From the NCBI RefSeq assembly GCF_002307355.1, contig NZ_CP017481.1, forward strand, positions 2,976,001 through 3,040,000: a DNA stretch of 64,000 bases, in the 5' to 3' direction. Origin of the DNA: Pectobacterium polaris. Lineage in GTDB: Bacteria; Pseudomonadota; Gammaproteobacteria; Enterobacterales; Enterobacteriaceae. The position numbers and the translations under genes were made by a program. Each line of letters starts with the position of its first letter. Within the stretch, counting starts at the first letter, position 1. Below the pieces are notes generated by a model, which made no database searches, was not told the origin of the DNA, and was given only the letters and a program-made list of their open reading frames with translations. Below, in pieces: positions 10,794 to 20,057 of the stretch.

Positions 10794-12521
10794 GTGAGTC
10801 AACTAGCAAATAAGGAACGTTCGTTGTTGAGTATACTGCGTCCTTTCCGGCGCAGCTTTTGGAGCATTGGGATTTTCAGCGCCATCGTTAATCTACTGAT
10901 GCTGTCGCCTTCGATTTATATGCTTCAGGTTTACGATCGCGTACTGGCTTCGGGGAATGGCACCACGTTGCTGATGCTTACTCTGCTGATTGCCGGTCTG
11001 GGGATATTCATGGCGGCACTCGAATGGGTGCGAAGTCTGGTGGTCGTAAGGCTCGGCACCCGTATCGATCTGCAACTGAATCAGCAGGTCTTCAACGCCG
11101 CATTTGAGCGCAATCTGGAAGCGGGAGAGGCCAAAGCGGGTCAGGCGCTGAACGATCTCACGCTATTGCGGCAGTTTATTACAGGCAACTCACTGTTTGC
11201 CTTCTTCGATATTCCCTGGTTTCCCTTCTTTTTATTAGTGCTGTTCCTGATCCATCCGGTTCTCGGCCTGTTGGCGCTGGGAGGAACGGTGGTGCTGGTG
11301 CTGCTGGCATGGCTGAATCAGTATCTCACCACGTCGCCTTTGGAAGAGGCAAACCATGAAGCGTTACAGGCGACCCATCTTGCGGATACGCAACTGCGTA
11401 ATGCCGAAGTCATTGAATCGATGGGGATGCTGCCTAATTTGCGCCGTCGTTGGCTGGGGCAACACTACCGTTTTATTACGCTGCAAAATCTGGCGAGCGA
11501 ACGGGCCGCGGTTGTCGGGGCTGCATCAAAACATGCGCGTATTTTTCTGCAATCGCTGATGCTCGGTGTGGGGGCCATGCTAGCGATTAAGGGCGAAATC
11601 ACACCGGGGATGATGATTGCGGGATCAATTCTTGTCGGGCGCGTGTTGAGCCCTATCGATCAATTGATCGGTATTTGGAAGCCGCTGAGCAGCGCGCGGC
11701 AGGCCTGGTATCGACTCAGCCGTATCATGACGGCTTATCCGCCCAAAGCGGAAGCGATGGCGCTGCCTGCGCCGGTTGGTCAGCTCAGCGTCGAGAATGT
11801 GTTATTGCAGACGCCGCAAGGGGCATCAAGATTGCAGGATATCCATTTCTCGCTTCAGGCAGGCGAAACGTTGGCGATTCTGGGCGCATCGGGTTCAGGT
11901 AAATCGACGCTGGCACGTCTGCTGGTTGCGACGCAAACCCCGACGCGTGGCAAGGTTCGACTGGATGGGGCCGATCTCAGTCAGGTAGATAAAACGGCGT
12001 TTGGCCCGGCAATGGGCTATCTGCCACAGGATGTGCAGCTCTTTAAGGGCACGCTGGCGGAGAATATTTCCCGCTTTGGCGAGCATGACGCGGAAAAAAT
12101 TATCGCAGCGGCGAAGCTGGCTGGCGTCCACGAAATGATTCTTAGCCAACCGCAGGGATATGACACGCCGCTTGGTGCTGACGGCAACGGGCTGTCGGGC
12201 GGGCAACGGCAACGTATCGCTCTGGCGCGTGCGGTGTATGGCGACCCCTGCCTGCTGGTACTCGATGAGCCAAACTCCAGCCTCGATAACGAAGGCGAAA
12301 TGGCGCTGGCGCAGGCGATTTCGCATCTTCAGAAGCGGGGAGCGACGGTGATACTGATTACGCATCGTCCCGCCTTAACCACGCTGGCGCATAAAATTCT
12401 GGTGCTCAATCAGGGTAAGCAACAGCGCTTTGGGCCAGCGCGCGACATTCTGAACGAATTGCAGCCGCGTCGTGCCGCCAATCAAGCACAAATGACACCT
12501 GCCGCCGCTGTCCAGCCGTAA
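10794..12521 (+). CDS. prtD: Type I secretion ABC transporter for protease
   Basis: 575 aa, inner-membrane ABC exporter. The N-terminal half has about six membrane spans (first at about 27-47). The nucleotide-binding domain has Walker [10 protein letters not shown] (about 363-371), signature [14 protein letters not shown] (about 467) and Walker [10 protein letters not shown]. It starts with GTG at 10794, preceded by AGGAGAGG. It energises export of PrtW through the PrtE/PrtF channel, recognising the C-terminal signal. The gene is tightly linked to inh and prtE. Confidence 0.94.
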   Translation: MSQLANKERSLLSILRPFRRSFWSIGIFSAIVNLLMLSPSIYMLQVYDRVLASGNGTTLLMLTLLIAGLGIFMAALEWVRSLVVVRLGTRIDLQLNQQVFNAAFERNLEAGEAKAGQALNDLTLLRQFITGNSLFAFFDIPWFPFFLLVLFLIHPVLGLLALGGTVVLVLLAWLNQYLTTSPLEEANHEALQATHLADTQLRNAEVIESMGMLPNLRRRWLGQHYRFITLQNLASERAAVVGAASKHARIFLQSLMLGVGAMLAIKGEITPGMMIAGSILVGRVLSPIDQLIGIWKPLSSARQAWYRLSRIMTAYPPKAEAMALPAPVGQLSVENVLLQTPQGASRLQDIHFSLQAGETLAILGASGSGKSTLARLLVATQTPTRGKVRLDGADLSQVDKTAFGPAMGYLPQDVQLFKGTLAENISRFGEHDAEKIIAAAKLAGVHEMILSQPQGYDTPLGADGNGLSGGQRQRIALARAVYGDPCLLVLDEPNSSLDNEGEMALAQAISHLQKRGATVILITHRPALTTLAHKILVLNQGKQQRFGPARDILNELQPRRAANQAQMTPAAAVQP

Positions 12522-12527
12522 CAGGGA

Positions 12528-13877
12528 ATGATGAATACAGGGAAAGACATGTCCGCATCAGAAATAAGCGAAGAGAGTATGAACCAGACGGCGCGGAGCG
12601 ATGAAAAACGTGCCGTGCGTCTGGGGTGGTTGCTGGTGCTCGCCGGGTTCGGCGGTTTTCTCCTGTGGGCACTGTTTGCACCGCTGGACAAGGGCGTCAT
12701 GGTGAATGGCAGCGTCGTGATTTCTGGCAATCGCAAGGTTGTGCAGCACAATCAGGGTGGCATCGTCGATAAAATTCAGGTGAAAGACGGCGACAGGGTC
12801 GAGGCCGGTCAGATTCTGCTAACGCTGAATGAGGTCGATGCGCGTTCGGCGAGTGAAGGGCTGGATGGTCAGTATTTACAGCTGGTCGCGCGTGAAGGTC
12901 GGCTGCTTGCCGAGCAGCAGCGCCTGAGTGACATGGTGATGACGCCTCGACTGCAACCGCTGGCGGAAAAACCGGAGATGCGCGTGATTACGGCATTACA
13001 GCGTGATTTACTGCACAGCCGTCAGCAGTCGCTCAAACTTGAAGCGGAAGGAATGCGCTCAAGTATCGCGGGGATGGAGGCGTCGCTCAGCGCTCAGCGT
13101 CAGGTGATGTCCAGTAAGCAGAAACAGCGGGAGACGCTGGAACAACAGCTGCAAGGGCTGCGCTCACTGGCGGCGGAAAACTATGTCCCGCGCAACAAAA
13201 TGCTGGAGAACGAACGTCTGCTGGCGCAGCTTAACGGCGATATCGCCCAGCTGGCGGGGGATATCAACCGTACCCGTCGTGATATTGAACAACAAACGCT
13301 GCTGATCGCCCAGCGCCAGCAGGAATACGACAAAGAAGTGAACAGCGAGCTGGCGGACGTGCGGGCGCTGCTGAGCGATGTGGGCAGTAAGAAGGAAAAA
13401 GCCGATTTCAATCTGGCGAATATTCAGATGCGCGCACCTGTTTCCGGCACGGTGGTCGGGCTGAAAGTGTTTACAGAAGGCGGTGTGATTGCGCCGGGTC
13501 AGACGCTTCTGGAGATTGTGCCGGACGATCAGCCTCTCTTTGTGGATGCGCGTCTGCCCGTTGAGCTGGTGGATAAGGTGTGGCCGGGGTTATCCGTCGA
13601 GCTTCAGTTCGTTGCGTTTAACCAGAGCACGACGCCGCGCGTGGCGGGAACGGTCGAGCTGCTGTCCGCCGACCGCCTGCTGGATGAGCGAGACGGCTCA
13701 CCTTATTACAGCCTGCGCGTTCAGGTGGATGAGGCTGGGAAACGTGCGCTGGAGGGGCTGGAAGTCAAGCCCGGCATGCCAGTACAAGGGTTTGTTCGTA
13801 CCGGAGAGCGGTCGTTCGTCAATTATCTCTTTAAGCCTTTAATGGATCGCCTGCATCTGGCATTAACGGAAGAATAA
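12528..13877 (+). CDS. prtE: Type I secretion membrane-fusion protein
   Basis: 449 aa, HlyD/PrtE-type periplasmic adaptor. One N-terminal membrane span (about 36-53, LGWLLVLAGFGGFLLWALF), a lipoyl-like half (NQGGIVDKIQVKDGDRVEAG), a long coiled coil rich in Gln/Leu (about 110-290), then the second lipoyl half and beta-barrel (MRAPVSGTVVGLKVFTEGGVIAPG). It bridges PrtD in the inner membrane and PrtF in the outer membrane. It begins 6 bases after the prtD stop; a second ATG at 12531 is an equally possible start. Confidence 0.93.
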   Translation: MMNTGKDMSASEISEESMNQTARSDEKRAVRLGWLLVLAGFGGFLLWALFAPLDKGVMVNGSVVISGNRKVVQHNQGGIVDKIQVKDGDRVEAGQILLTLNEVDARSASEGLDGQYLQLVAREGRLLAEQQRLSDMVMTPRLQPLAEKPEMRVITALQRDLLHSRQQSLKLEAEGMRSSIAGMEASLSAQRQVMSSKQKQRETLEQQLQGLRSLAAENYVPRNKMLENERLLAQLNGDIAQLAGDINRTRRDIEQQTLLIAQRQQEYDKEVNSELADVRALLSDVGSKKEKADFNLANIQMRAPVSGTVVGLKVFTEGGVIAPGQTLLEIVPDDQPLFVDARLPVELVDKVWPGLSVELQFVAFNQSTTPRVAGTVELLSADRLLDERDGSPYYSLRVQVDEAGKRALEGLEVKPGMPVQGFVRTGERSFVNYLFKPLMDRLHLALTEE

Positions 13878-13879
13878 TC

Positions 13880-15247
13880 ATGCAAAGGATCGCGATAATC
13901 GTGTTGTTTGGGCTGCTTTCTTCGGGGGCCAACGCATTAGGGCTGCTTGATGCCTGGGAATTGGCGCTGCGTAACGACGCCCAGTTTCGCGCGGCGGGGT
14001 TTGAGCATGCGGCAGGTCAGGAAGAGGAGACGATTGGGCGCGCCAATCTGCTTCCCAATCTCCAGTATGGCTATAACGCTAACCGCAGCCATTCCAAAGT
14101 CACCCAAACGGATAGTTTTACTGGCAACACGCTAAAACGCGATTACGACAGCTACACGTCAACGCTATCGCTGCGCCAGCCGCTGCTGGACTATGCAGCC
14201 TGGGCGCGTTATCAGCAGGGCGTTGCCCGCACGCTGATGGCCGATCAGCGTTTTCGTGATCGCAGTCAGGATTTGATGGTGCGGTTATATCAAGCCTGGA
14301 GCAGCGCGCTGCTGGCGCAGGAAAAGCTGCAGTTGCTGGATGCGCAGCAGCGGGCGTATCAGGAACAGCTGGCGCTGAATAAACGCCTGCTGCTGGCGGG
14401 CGAAGGCACGCTAACGGATGTGCGGGAAACGGAGGCGCGTTTTACGCTGATCGAGGCGCAGCGCATTGAGCAGCAGGATAATCTGGATGCTGCGATCACC
14501 GATCTGGAAAATATGACGGGGACGGCGCTGGATATCACGACGCTGTATCCCATGATGCTGACTCAACTGCCATCTGCGGAATCAGGTAAGCAGACGCTGG
14601 CGCAGTGGCGCGATCTTGCTGTGCAGCACAATGCCAAACTGGCGACGCAGCGCGAAGGGCTGGCGATTAGCCGCTATGAAATCGAACGTAGCCGCGCCGG
14701 GCATTTGCCCACGCTGTCGCTGGTCGCATCGTCCCGTAATAGCCGTTCGGAAAGTGAATACAACTACAACCAGAAATACGACACGCAGAGCGTCGGTTTA
14801 CAGCTGAATGTCCCCCTTTACGCTGGTGGTTCCGTCTCGGCATCCATGCGGCAGGCGGCGGCGGAATATCAGCAAAGTCAGGCGGAGCTGGACGATCAAA
14901 CCAAGAAAACGCTGGCGGAATTGAAAAAGTACTACAACCTGTACAATAACGGATCGGCGAAAATTAAGGCCTGGCAAATGACGGCCTCGTCGGCGCAAGA
15001 AGCGGTCAACGCCACGCGGCTGAGTGTTGCAGGCGGAGAACGTATCAATCTGGATATTTTGCTGGCGGAACAGGATTGGTATAACGCCCGACGAGAACTG
15101 GCGGAAGCGAAATACAGCTGGCTTCAGGCATGGCTATTACTGCGCTATACCGCGGGTACGCTGAACGAGAAAGATATTTTGGAACTGGCGGCCTGGTTTC
15201 AGCCTGTAACAACGTCACTAGCCAACAACAAGACCATTCGCCAATAA
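13880..15247 (+). CDS. prtF: TolC-like outer-membrane channel of the protease secretion system
   Basis: 455 aa with signal peptide MQRIAIIVLFGLLSSGANA, followed by the duplicated helical/beta organisation of TolC-family proteins (LDAWELALRNDAQF near the start; LRQPLLDYAAW). It completes the type I conduit with PrtD and PrtE. Its ATG is 2 bases after the prtE stop. It is the last gene of the protease cluster. Confidence 0.93.
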   Translation: MQRIAIIVLFGLLSSGANALGLLDAWELALRNDAQFRAAGFEHAAGQEEETIGRANLLPNLQYGYNANRSHSKVTQTDSFTGNTLKRDYDSYTSTLSLRQPLLDYAAWARYQQGVARTLMADQRFRDRSQDLMVRLYQAWSSALLAQEKLQLLDAQQRAYQEQLALNKRLLLAGEGTLTDVRETEARFTLIEAQRIEQQDNLDAAITDLENMTGTALDITTLYPMMLTQLPSAESGKQTLAQWRDLAVQHNAKLATQREGLAISRYEIERSRAGHLPTLSLVASSRNSRSESEYNYNQKYDTQSVGLQLNVPLYAGGSVSASMRQAAAEYQQSQAELDDQTKKTLAELKKYYNLYNNGSAKIKAWQMTASSAQEAVNATRLSVAGGERINLDILLAEQDWYNARRELAEAKYSWLQAWLLLRYTAGTLNEKDILELAAWFQPVTTSLANNKTIRQ

Positions 15248-15458
15248 CAAGGCTATCAAAAACTAAAACAGATGATAAAAATCATATACGGATAACCGGC
15301 TATGATTTTTATCAGCAGGGAAGTCTACGCACGTGTAACGTGAAGTATGAAAAGTAGAAATGCATGACGAATAGAAAGGGTTCGATTTTGTGTGATATCG
15401 CGCCTCAGTAATACTTAAACTCCTTTAAAATCATAAAATCCCCGCATTTTGCATAATG

Positions 15459-15480
15459 GCCTCCATTCTTATTAGGAGGC
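15459..15480 (+). promoter_or_regulatory. Hairpin covering the holin ribosome-binding site
   Basis: GCCTCC (15459-15464) pairs perfectly with GGAGGC (15475-15480) across a 10-base loop. The right arm is the Shine-Dalgarno sequence of the next gene (start GTG at 15487). The structure would hide the ribosome site, which suggests translational restraint of the lysis cassette. Confidence 0.5.
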
Positions 15481-15486
15481 TTTATC

Positions 15487-15816
15487 GTGAAAAAAATCAA
15501 AAAACCGCGTCTTACCGGCTGGATTGTGACATCCGCTTTGCTCTTTGCTGTTATCGGGCTGATTTCACCGCAACAGCTTCCCGTCACCGTCTATAAGCTC
15601 TCGCTTATCTCACTCGCTGCGGTATTAGGTTACTGGCTGGATCGCTCGCTGTTTCCTAAAGCGCGCCCTGGTTTATTCCTCGAACAAGGTGATGAACCTG
15701 TACCGCGTGGACGTTTCCCAGTTCGGGACGGCCACCACACCGTATTTGCTGCCTCGATGTTACGACGTGCGCTGATTGTGTCAGCCGTTTGCATCGGCGT
15801 AGCGATGGGGTTGTGA
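15487..15816 (+). CDS. Putative holin
   Basis: 109 aa. It has two closely spaced membrane segments near the N-terminus (about 12-30 and 36-50), a polar middle and a third segment at the C-terminus (SMLRRALIVSAVCIGVAMGL). It starts with GTG at 15487, with AGGAGG upstream inside a hairpin. Position at the head of the lysis cassette, directly before a muralytic enzyme, supports a holin-type role: permeabilising the inner membrane to release the particle. The assignment rests on topology and context. Confidence 0.7.
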   Translation: MKKIKKPRLTGWIVTSALLFAVIGLISPQQLPVTVYKLSLISLAAVLGYWLDRSLFPKARPGLFLEQGDEPVPRGRFPVRDGHHTVFAASMLRRALIVSAVCIGVAMGL

Positions 15817-15817
15817 T

Positions 15818-16429
15818 ATGCGACACCTTCTCATCACGCTGCTTGTTAGCCCGATGCTTTTTAGCGCGACGGTCTGCGCCGACACGATCCCTCGTGCCGC
15901 GCAGGCGTACCGCAGTGATGTGATCCGCAGCGCACGGCTGGATTGGGGCATGAATGCCCCGATTGCTGACTTTGCGGCGCAGTTGCATCAGGAAAGCGGC
16001 TGGAATCCTCGGGCCGTTTCACCCGTCGGTGCACAGGGGCTGGCGCAGTTTATGCCGACCACCGCCGACTGGTTTAGCGGTATCGTTCCTGAACTTCGCG
16101 CTAATCAACCGTTTAATCCTGCCTGGGCTATCCGTGCTCTGACAGGCTACGATCGCTGGCTGTGGACGCGAATCAGCGCCAGCAACGACTGCGAACGTAT
16201 GGCAATGACCTTGTCGTCCTACAATGGCGGGCTTGGCTGGTTACAGCGTGATAAGCAACGCGCGAAGATCGCCGAGAAGGACATACTCCGCTGGTTTGGT
16301 CATGTGGAAACCGTCAATGCCGGACGCAGTGCCGCCAACTGGCGTGAAAATCGCCATTATCCCGACCGCATTTTGCATCAGCTGGCGCCACGGTATTTGA
16401 GCTGGGGGAGGGCGAGCTGTGTGGAATAG
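15818..16429 (+). CDS. Lytic transglycosylase (lysis enzyme)
   Basis: 203 aa. A signal peptide (about 1-20, MRHLLITLLVSPMLFSATVCA) precedes an SLT-type goose-lysozyme-like domain: QLHQESGWNPRAVSPVGAQG holds the catalytic Glu in the ES motif, then GLAQFMPTTADWF, and LSSYNGGLGW (AYNxG-like). It cleaves peptidoglycan so particles can leave the cell. The Sec signal means it may not need the holin for export but be activated by it (inference). Its ATG directly follows the holin stop. Confidence 0.87.
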   Translation: MRHLLITLLVSPMLFSATVCADTIPRAAQAYRSDVIRSARLDWGMNAPIADFAAQLHQESGWNPRAVSPVGAQGLAQFMPTTADWFSGIVPELRANQPFNPAWAIRALTGYDRWLWTRISASNDCERMAMTLSSYNGGLGWLQRDKQRAKIAEKDILRWFGHVETVNAGRSAANWRENRHYPDRILHQLAPRYLSWGRASCVE

Positions 16430-17093
16430 TCTGTTTCTCAATAGCCTGAAATCCTTTCTTTCTCCACGTGTGGTCGCGGTCCTGCTTGTCGTGGTGTTGC
16501 TACTTGCGGTTTATCTGACAGGCCGTCATCAGGGTTATCAATTGGCGCAAGCACTGGGGGATGCCGCGCTGGCGAAACAGCAGGCGGCATTCAACTTGCT
16601 ACAGCAGCAGCAGGCCGAAACCCAGAACCAGCTACTCCGTGCGGCGGCGGAGCAATACCAGCAGCAGGTAGAGCGTGGGAATCAACTCGAACAGCGCTAT
16701 GTCGCAGCGCGTCAGAAACTGGCGGCGGATAACGCCGCTCTGCAACGGAAAATCGACCATGTTACTCAGCAATACATTGACGAAAAAGGCAAAGTTCAGC
16801 CTGTGCAGTGCGTGTTTACTCGTGGCTTCGTGCAGCACTACAACGCCGCTTTCGGTCTGTCCGCCAATGGTGCCTCAGACATTACCACCGCTGCCCGCCG
16901 CACTGGCGCAGCGTCCAATCTCGGCGCAACCGCTGACGCCGAATTACAGCCTTCAGGCGTCTCCCAGCGCGATATTCTCGCCAACATCAGCGACAACGGA
17001 GAGCGCTATCAGGCGTTGAGTGCGCAGGTTAACGCGCTGTTGGATTACATTGAAGCGCTACAACAGGCAGGGGAGGTAACACGTGAAGATTGA
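16419..17093 (+). CDS. Rz-like i-spanin
   Basis: 224 aa, GTG start at 16419 overlapping the end of the transglycosylase gene. One N-terminal membrane span (about 14-33, VVAVLLVVVLLLAVYL) is followed by a long periplasmic coiled coil rich in Gln/Ala (45-125) and a C-terminal region with FTRGFVQHYNAAFG. This is the layout of inner-membrane spanins of Rz type, which with an outer-membrane Rz1 lipoprotein fuse the two membranes at lysis. A second frame inside it encodes a lipoprotein-like partner. Confidence 0.8.
   Translation: MWNSLFLNSLKSFLSPRVVAVLLVVVLLLAVYLTGRHQGYQLAQALGDAALAKQQAAFNLLQQQQAETQNQLLRAAAEQYQQQVERGNQLEQRYVAARQKLAADNAALQRKIDHVTQQYIDEKGKVQPVQCVFTRGFVQHYNAAFGLSANGASDITTAARRTGAASNLGATADAELQPSGVSQRDILANISDNGERYQALSAQVNALLDYIEALQQAGEVTRED
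16759..17019 (+). CDS. Embedded Rz1-like o-spanin lipoprotein
   Basis: 86 aa, read in the +1 frame wholly inside the Rz-like gene. It has a classic lipoprotein signal: basic n-region LTKKAKF, hydrophobic SLCSACLLVAS, then lipobox VAS-C (Cys25). A proline-rich stretch follows (PPMVPQTLPPLPAALAQ), as in lambda Rz1. GGA lies upstream of ATG 16759 at reasonable spacing. Nested Rz/Rz1 architecture is well known in lambda-like lysis cassettes. The C-terminal tail is longer than in lambda Rz1. It is easily missed by gene callers. Confidence 0.72.
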   Translation: MLLSNTLTKKAKFSLCSACLLVASCSTTTPLSVCPPMVPQTLPPLPAALAQRPISAQPLTPNYSLQASPSAIFSPTSATTESAIRR

Positions 17094-17412
17094 AGTGGAA
17101 TTCTGGTCGCTGGTCGGCCTGCTATTGTCGTTTATGAGTTTCCTGTTTGCTGCCGGACGGATTCTGCTCACTCAGATTGAAAAGCGGCTGAACGAGCGTT
17201 TTGCCGCCCTGGAAAATGCACGCCAGAAGAGCGAGCAAGGCTGGACGCGACTGGAACGCGAGTTTCTGGAGTTTCGTGCTGACTTACCGCTGATCTACGT
17301 GCGACGCGAGGATTACATCCGTGGTCAGACGGTAATCGAAGCCAAGCTGGATGCGCTTTATAACAAGCTGGAGCTAGTGCAGCAGCGGTATTCGGGAGGC
17401 AATCATGGCTGA
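17083..17412 (+). CDS. DUF2730-like (Mu gp25-type) membrane protein
   Basis: 109 aa, GTG start at 17083 overlapping the Rz-like gene by 11 bases. An N-terminal membrane span (about 7-27, FWSLVGLLLSFMSFLFAAG) is followed by a coiled coil with many Glu/Arg. The shape and order (after the spanins, before the gp26-like gene) match DUF2730/Mu gp25. Function is unknown even in Mu. Confidence 0.65.
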   Translation: MKIEVEFWSLVGLLLSFMSFLFAAGRILLTQIEKRLNERFAALENARQKSEQGWTRLEREFLEFRADLPLIYVRREDYIRGQTVIEAKLDALYNKLELVQQRYSGGNHG

Positions 17413-17716
17413 TACGCAGCGTATCCGACAGGAATCGATGCGTTGGCACTTGCTCATCGCATTACATAAAACGCGGCCTTACACCGCGAATGAAATGTTC
17501 CTGCTAGCGCTGATGCAGCGGCTGTATGCCGATGCCTCAGAGCCGGAGCTGCGTCATGCACTGGATTATCTGGCCGATCGCAAGATGGCGGTATTGACCA
17601 AAGAGCTAGGCGGCGTCTGGCGGGCGAATCTTACCCGTCTTGGTGTGGATGTCGTGGAATACGCGGTTGACTGTATGGTTGGCATCGCCCGGCCAGAAAA
17701 ATATTGGGATCGGTAA
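17405..17716 (+). CDS. Mu gp26-like phage protein
   Basis: 103 aa, starting 8 bases inside the previous gene. A winged-helix-like pattern is visible: RWHLLIALHKTRPYTANEMFLLA, then EPELRHALDYLADRKMAVL, then a tryptophan turn and GVDVVEYAV. It resembles the small phage family of Mu gp26 type, sometimes called ArsR-like. It is the last gene of the lysis block, before a strong terminator. A regulatory role is inference. Confidence 0.62.
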   Translation: MADTQRIRQESMRWHLLIALHKTRPYTANEMFLLALMQRLYADASEPELRHALDYLADRKMAVLTKELGGVWRANLTRLGVDVVEYAVDCMVGIARPEKYWDR

Positions 17717-17776
17717 TCCCATCGTATGGGTTTCTCTTCTGTCTTTACTCGTTATCAGTGTCGTCATATTTCTTTA

Positions 17777-17806
17777 CGCCAGCACGATTGTGCTGGCGTT
17801 TTTTTT
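17777..17806 (+). terminator. Strong terminator after the lysis block
   Basis: Perfect 9-bp stem CGCCAGCAC / GTGCTGGCG with loop GATT and a run of eight T. It separates the lysis genes from the tail genes, so the tail operon (from 17979) should have its own promoter in 17807-17978. That gap otherwise shows no gene. Confidence 0.9.
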
Positions 17807-17978
17807 ATCGAAATAATTTTTATTTTTCAGTCTGTTATCCGTGTTTCTTCAAATAAATCACTTCGCTGTTTTTTCTAAAACAGATTAAAAGCCGCAGCCA
17901 GTCATTATCCGGATACTAGCGCCATCAACACGATGTGCCACCAAAACAGTGCGCCATTAACACAGCGGGTGAACGGAT

Positions 17979-18446
17979 ATGAATACCAGACCAATTATCG
18001 ATGCGGTGATAGCCCGCCTCCAGCAGCACTTACCGGCACGGCAGATTGCGTCCTGCCCAGAAAACATTCTGCTCGGACCCGATTTCCTGACACCTGGCGA
18101 TGTGCTGGTGGGGTATCGCGGTTCCGAATTTTCCGCACCGGAAGATGCGGATTCTCCGGTTCAGACGCAGCGACCACAGCTGATGGTTGCCGTGCTGCTG
18201 CCGGAGCTGGATGGCGAAGACGGCGTGCTGGCCACGCTCGATATCGTCCGTCAGGCGCTGGGAGGATACCGACTGCCTGACTGTCATCGCGGTATTCGGC
18301 TAGTACGCGACCGCTACGTTGGTTACACCGAAGGACGCTGGCATTACGCCATCGATTGCACCACAGAAACCCTTTTTATCGAAGACCGCGAGCAGACGGA
18401 TGGTCCGCTGCTTACCACGGTTAATTATGAGGAGAAAGACGCATGA
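17979..18446 (+). CDS. Mu gp37-like tail protein
   Basis: 155 aa, starting MNTRPIIDAVIARLQQHLP. Small soluble protein of the Gp37 type found directly upstream of Mu-like tail sheath genes. In that position it probably serves as a tail terminator or completion factor, but this is context only. It overlaps the next gene by 4 bases (ATGA). Confidence 0.7.
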   Translation: MNTRPIIDAVIARLQQHLPARQIASCPENILLGPDFLTPGDVLVGYRGSEFSAPEDADSPVQTQRPQLMVAVLLPELDGEDGVLATLDIVRQALGGYRLPDCHRGIRLVRDRYVGYTEGRWHYAIDCTTETLFIEDREQTDGPLLTTVNYEEKDA

Positions 18447-18640
18447 AATACCGCTACACCGGCCCCGCCAGCGGCGTCACGCTGGCAGATGGTCAGGAAA
18501 TTCTGCTTTGGCCCGCTCAGGTGACTGAACTGCCGGCAGATCATGAGTACGTAAAAACGCTGATCGCGCTGGGCTATTTGCTGCCTGTCGCGGATCAGAT
18601 TCTGGCTGATAGCGCAACGGAGGTGACCCTTGGCCGCTAA
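18443..18640 (+). CDS. DUF2635 / Mu gp38-like protein
   Basis: 65 aa, starting MKYRYTGPASGVTLADGQEI. The ATGA overlap with the gp37-like gene and the position directly before the sheath gene match the small DUF2635/gp38 proteins of Mu-like phages. Function is unknown. A GGAGGTG within its end serves as the ribosome site for the sheath gene. Confidence 0.68.
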   Translation: MKYRYTGPASGVTLADGQEILLWPAQVTELPADHEYVKTLIALGYLLPVADQILADSATEVTLGR

Positions 18641-20057
18641 TTATTTACATGGTGTAGAAACAATTGAAGTTGAAACCGGTGCTCGTCCGGTGAAAACCGT
18701 CAAATCGGCGGTGATTGGGCTGATTGGTACGGCGCCGCAGGGTGCGGTAAATGACATTACGCTGTGCTTGTCCGAAAAAGACGCAGCACAGTTTGGTAGC
18801 CAGTTCGGCGGCTATACCATCCCGCAGGCGTTGGATGCAATTTACGATCATGGTGCAGGTACGGTTCTGGTCATTAACGTGCTGGATTCGGCGAAACACA
18901 AATCGTCTGTGAGCGCAGAAAAAGTCACCTTTGACAAAGCGACCAGTACGGCTCAACTAGCGAACCGCGTGGTTGCCAAGCTGGTGCTGACGGCGGCAGA
19001 AGGCGGTCAGCCGTTTGTCGAAGGTCAGGACTATACGCTGGATGCACAAACCGGCGTATTGAAAAATCTGGGTAAAAACATCGATGTTACTGCTGTGGTC
19101 AGCGCGTCTTACGACTTTGCCGATGTCACGAAAGTGACTGCCGCCGACATCATCGGCAGCATCAACGCCGCGGGCAAACGCACCGGTATGAAGCTGCTGA
19201 ACGATACCTACAACCTGTACGGCTTCTTTGCCAAGATTCTGATTTCGCCGGTGTTCTGTACGCAAAATAGCGTAACGACCGAGCTGATCTCGCTGGCCGA
19301 TAAACTGGGCGCGATTGCCTATATCGATGCGCCAATCGGTACCACCTTTGCGCAGGCTCTGAGTGGCCGTGGCCCAGAAGGCACGATCAACTTCAACACC
19401 AGCTCTGAACGCGCTCGTCTGTGCTATCCGCACGTAAAAGTGTACGACGCGGAAACCAACAGCGAACGTCTGGAGCCGCTGTCGGCGCGTGCCGCGGGTC
19501 TGCGTGCCAAAGTCGATCTGGAGAAAGGTTTCTGGTGGTCATCATCCAATCAGGAAATCAAAGGGATCACCGGCGTAGAGCGCCAGCTGTCCGCGATGAT
19601 TGACGATCCGCAGAGCGAAGTGAACCTGCTGAACGAGCAGGGCATCAGCACCATTTTCAACAGCTACGGCTCCGGCCTGCGCCTGTGGGGCAATCGCACC
19701 GCTGCCTGGCCAACCGTGACGCACATGAAGAACTTTGAAAACGTGCGTCGTACTGGCGATGTGATTAACGAATCCATCCGCTATTTCAGCCAGCAGTACA
19801 TCGATATGCCGATCAATCAGGCGCTGATCGACGCGCTGGTGGAATCCGTCAACGCCTACGGTCGCAAGCTGATCGGTGATGGCGCGCTGCTGGGCTTCAA
19901 ATGCTGGTTCGATGCCGCGCGTAACGAGCAAACCGAGCTGGCGGCAGGGCACCTGTTGCTTAACTACAAATTTACTCCGCCGCCGCCGCTTGAGCGTCTG
20001 ACCTTTGAGACGGAGATCACCTCGGAATACCTGGTAACGCTGGAGGGCACTAACTGA
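18630..20057 (+). CDS. Contractile tail sheath protein
   Basis: 475 aa, Mu gpL-type sheath subunit. It starts at TTG 18630 with GGAGGTG 5-11 bases before it; the protein begins MAANYLHGVETIEVETGARP. Typical features are VKSAVIGLIGTAPQG near the N-terminus and the C-terminal sheath-joining region (FSQQYIDMPINQALIDALVESVNAYGRKLIGDGALLG). The sheath contracts to drive the tube through the target envelope. It is translationally coupled to the tube gene by a TGATG overlap. Confidence 0.93.
   Translation: MAANYLHGVETIEVETGARPVKTVKSAVIGLIGTAPQGAVNDITLCLSEKDAAQFGSQFGGYTIPQALDAIYDHGAGTVLVINVLDSAKHKSSVSAEKVTFDKATSTAQLANRVVAKLVLTAAEGGQPFVEGQDYTLDAQTGVLKNLGKNIDVTAVVSASYDFADVTKVTAADIIGSINAAGKRTGMKLLNDTYNLYGFFAKILISPVFCTQNSVTTELISLADKLGAIAYIDAPIGTTFAQALSGRGPEGTINFNTSSERARLCYPHVKVYDAETNSERLEPLSARAAGLRAKVDLEKGFWWSSSNQEIKGITGVERQLSAMIDDPQSEVNLLNEQGISTIFNSYGSGLRLWGNRTAAWPTVTHMKNFENVRRTGDVINESIRYFSQQYIDMPINQALIDALVESVNAYGRKLIGDGALLGFKCWFDAARNEQTELAAGHLLLNYKFTPPPPLERLTFETEITSEYLVTLEGTN

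Noticed and set aside
11895..12365. 156-codon frame opposite prtD
   Set aside because: Shadow of the ATPase domain.
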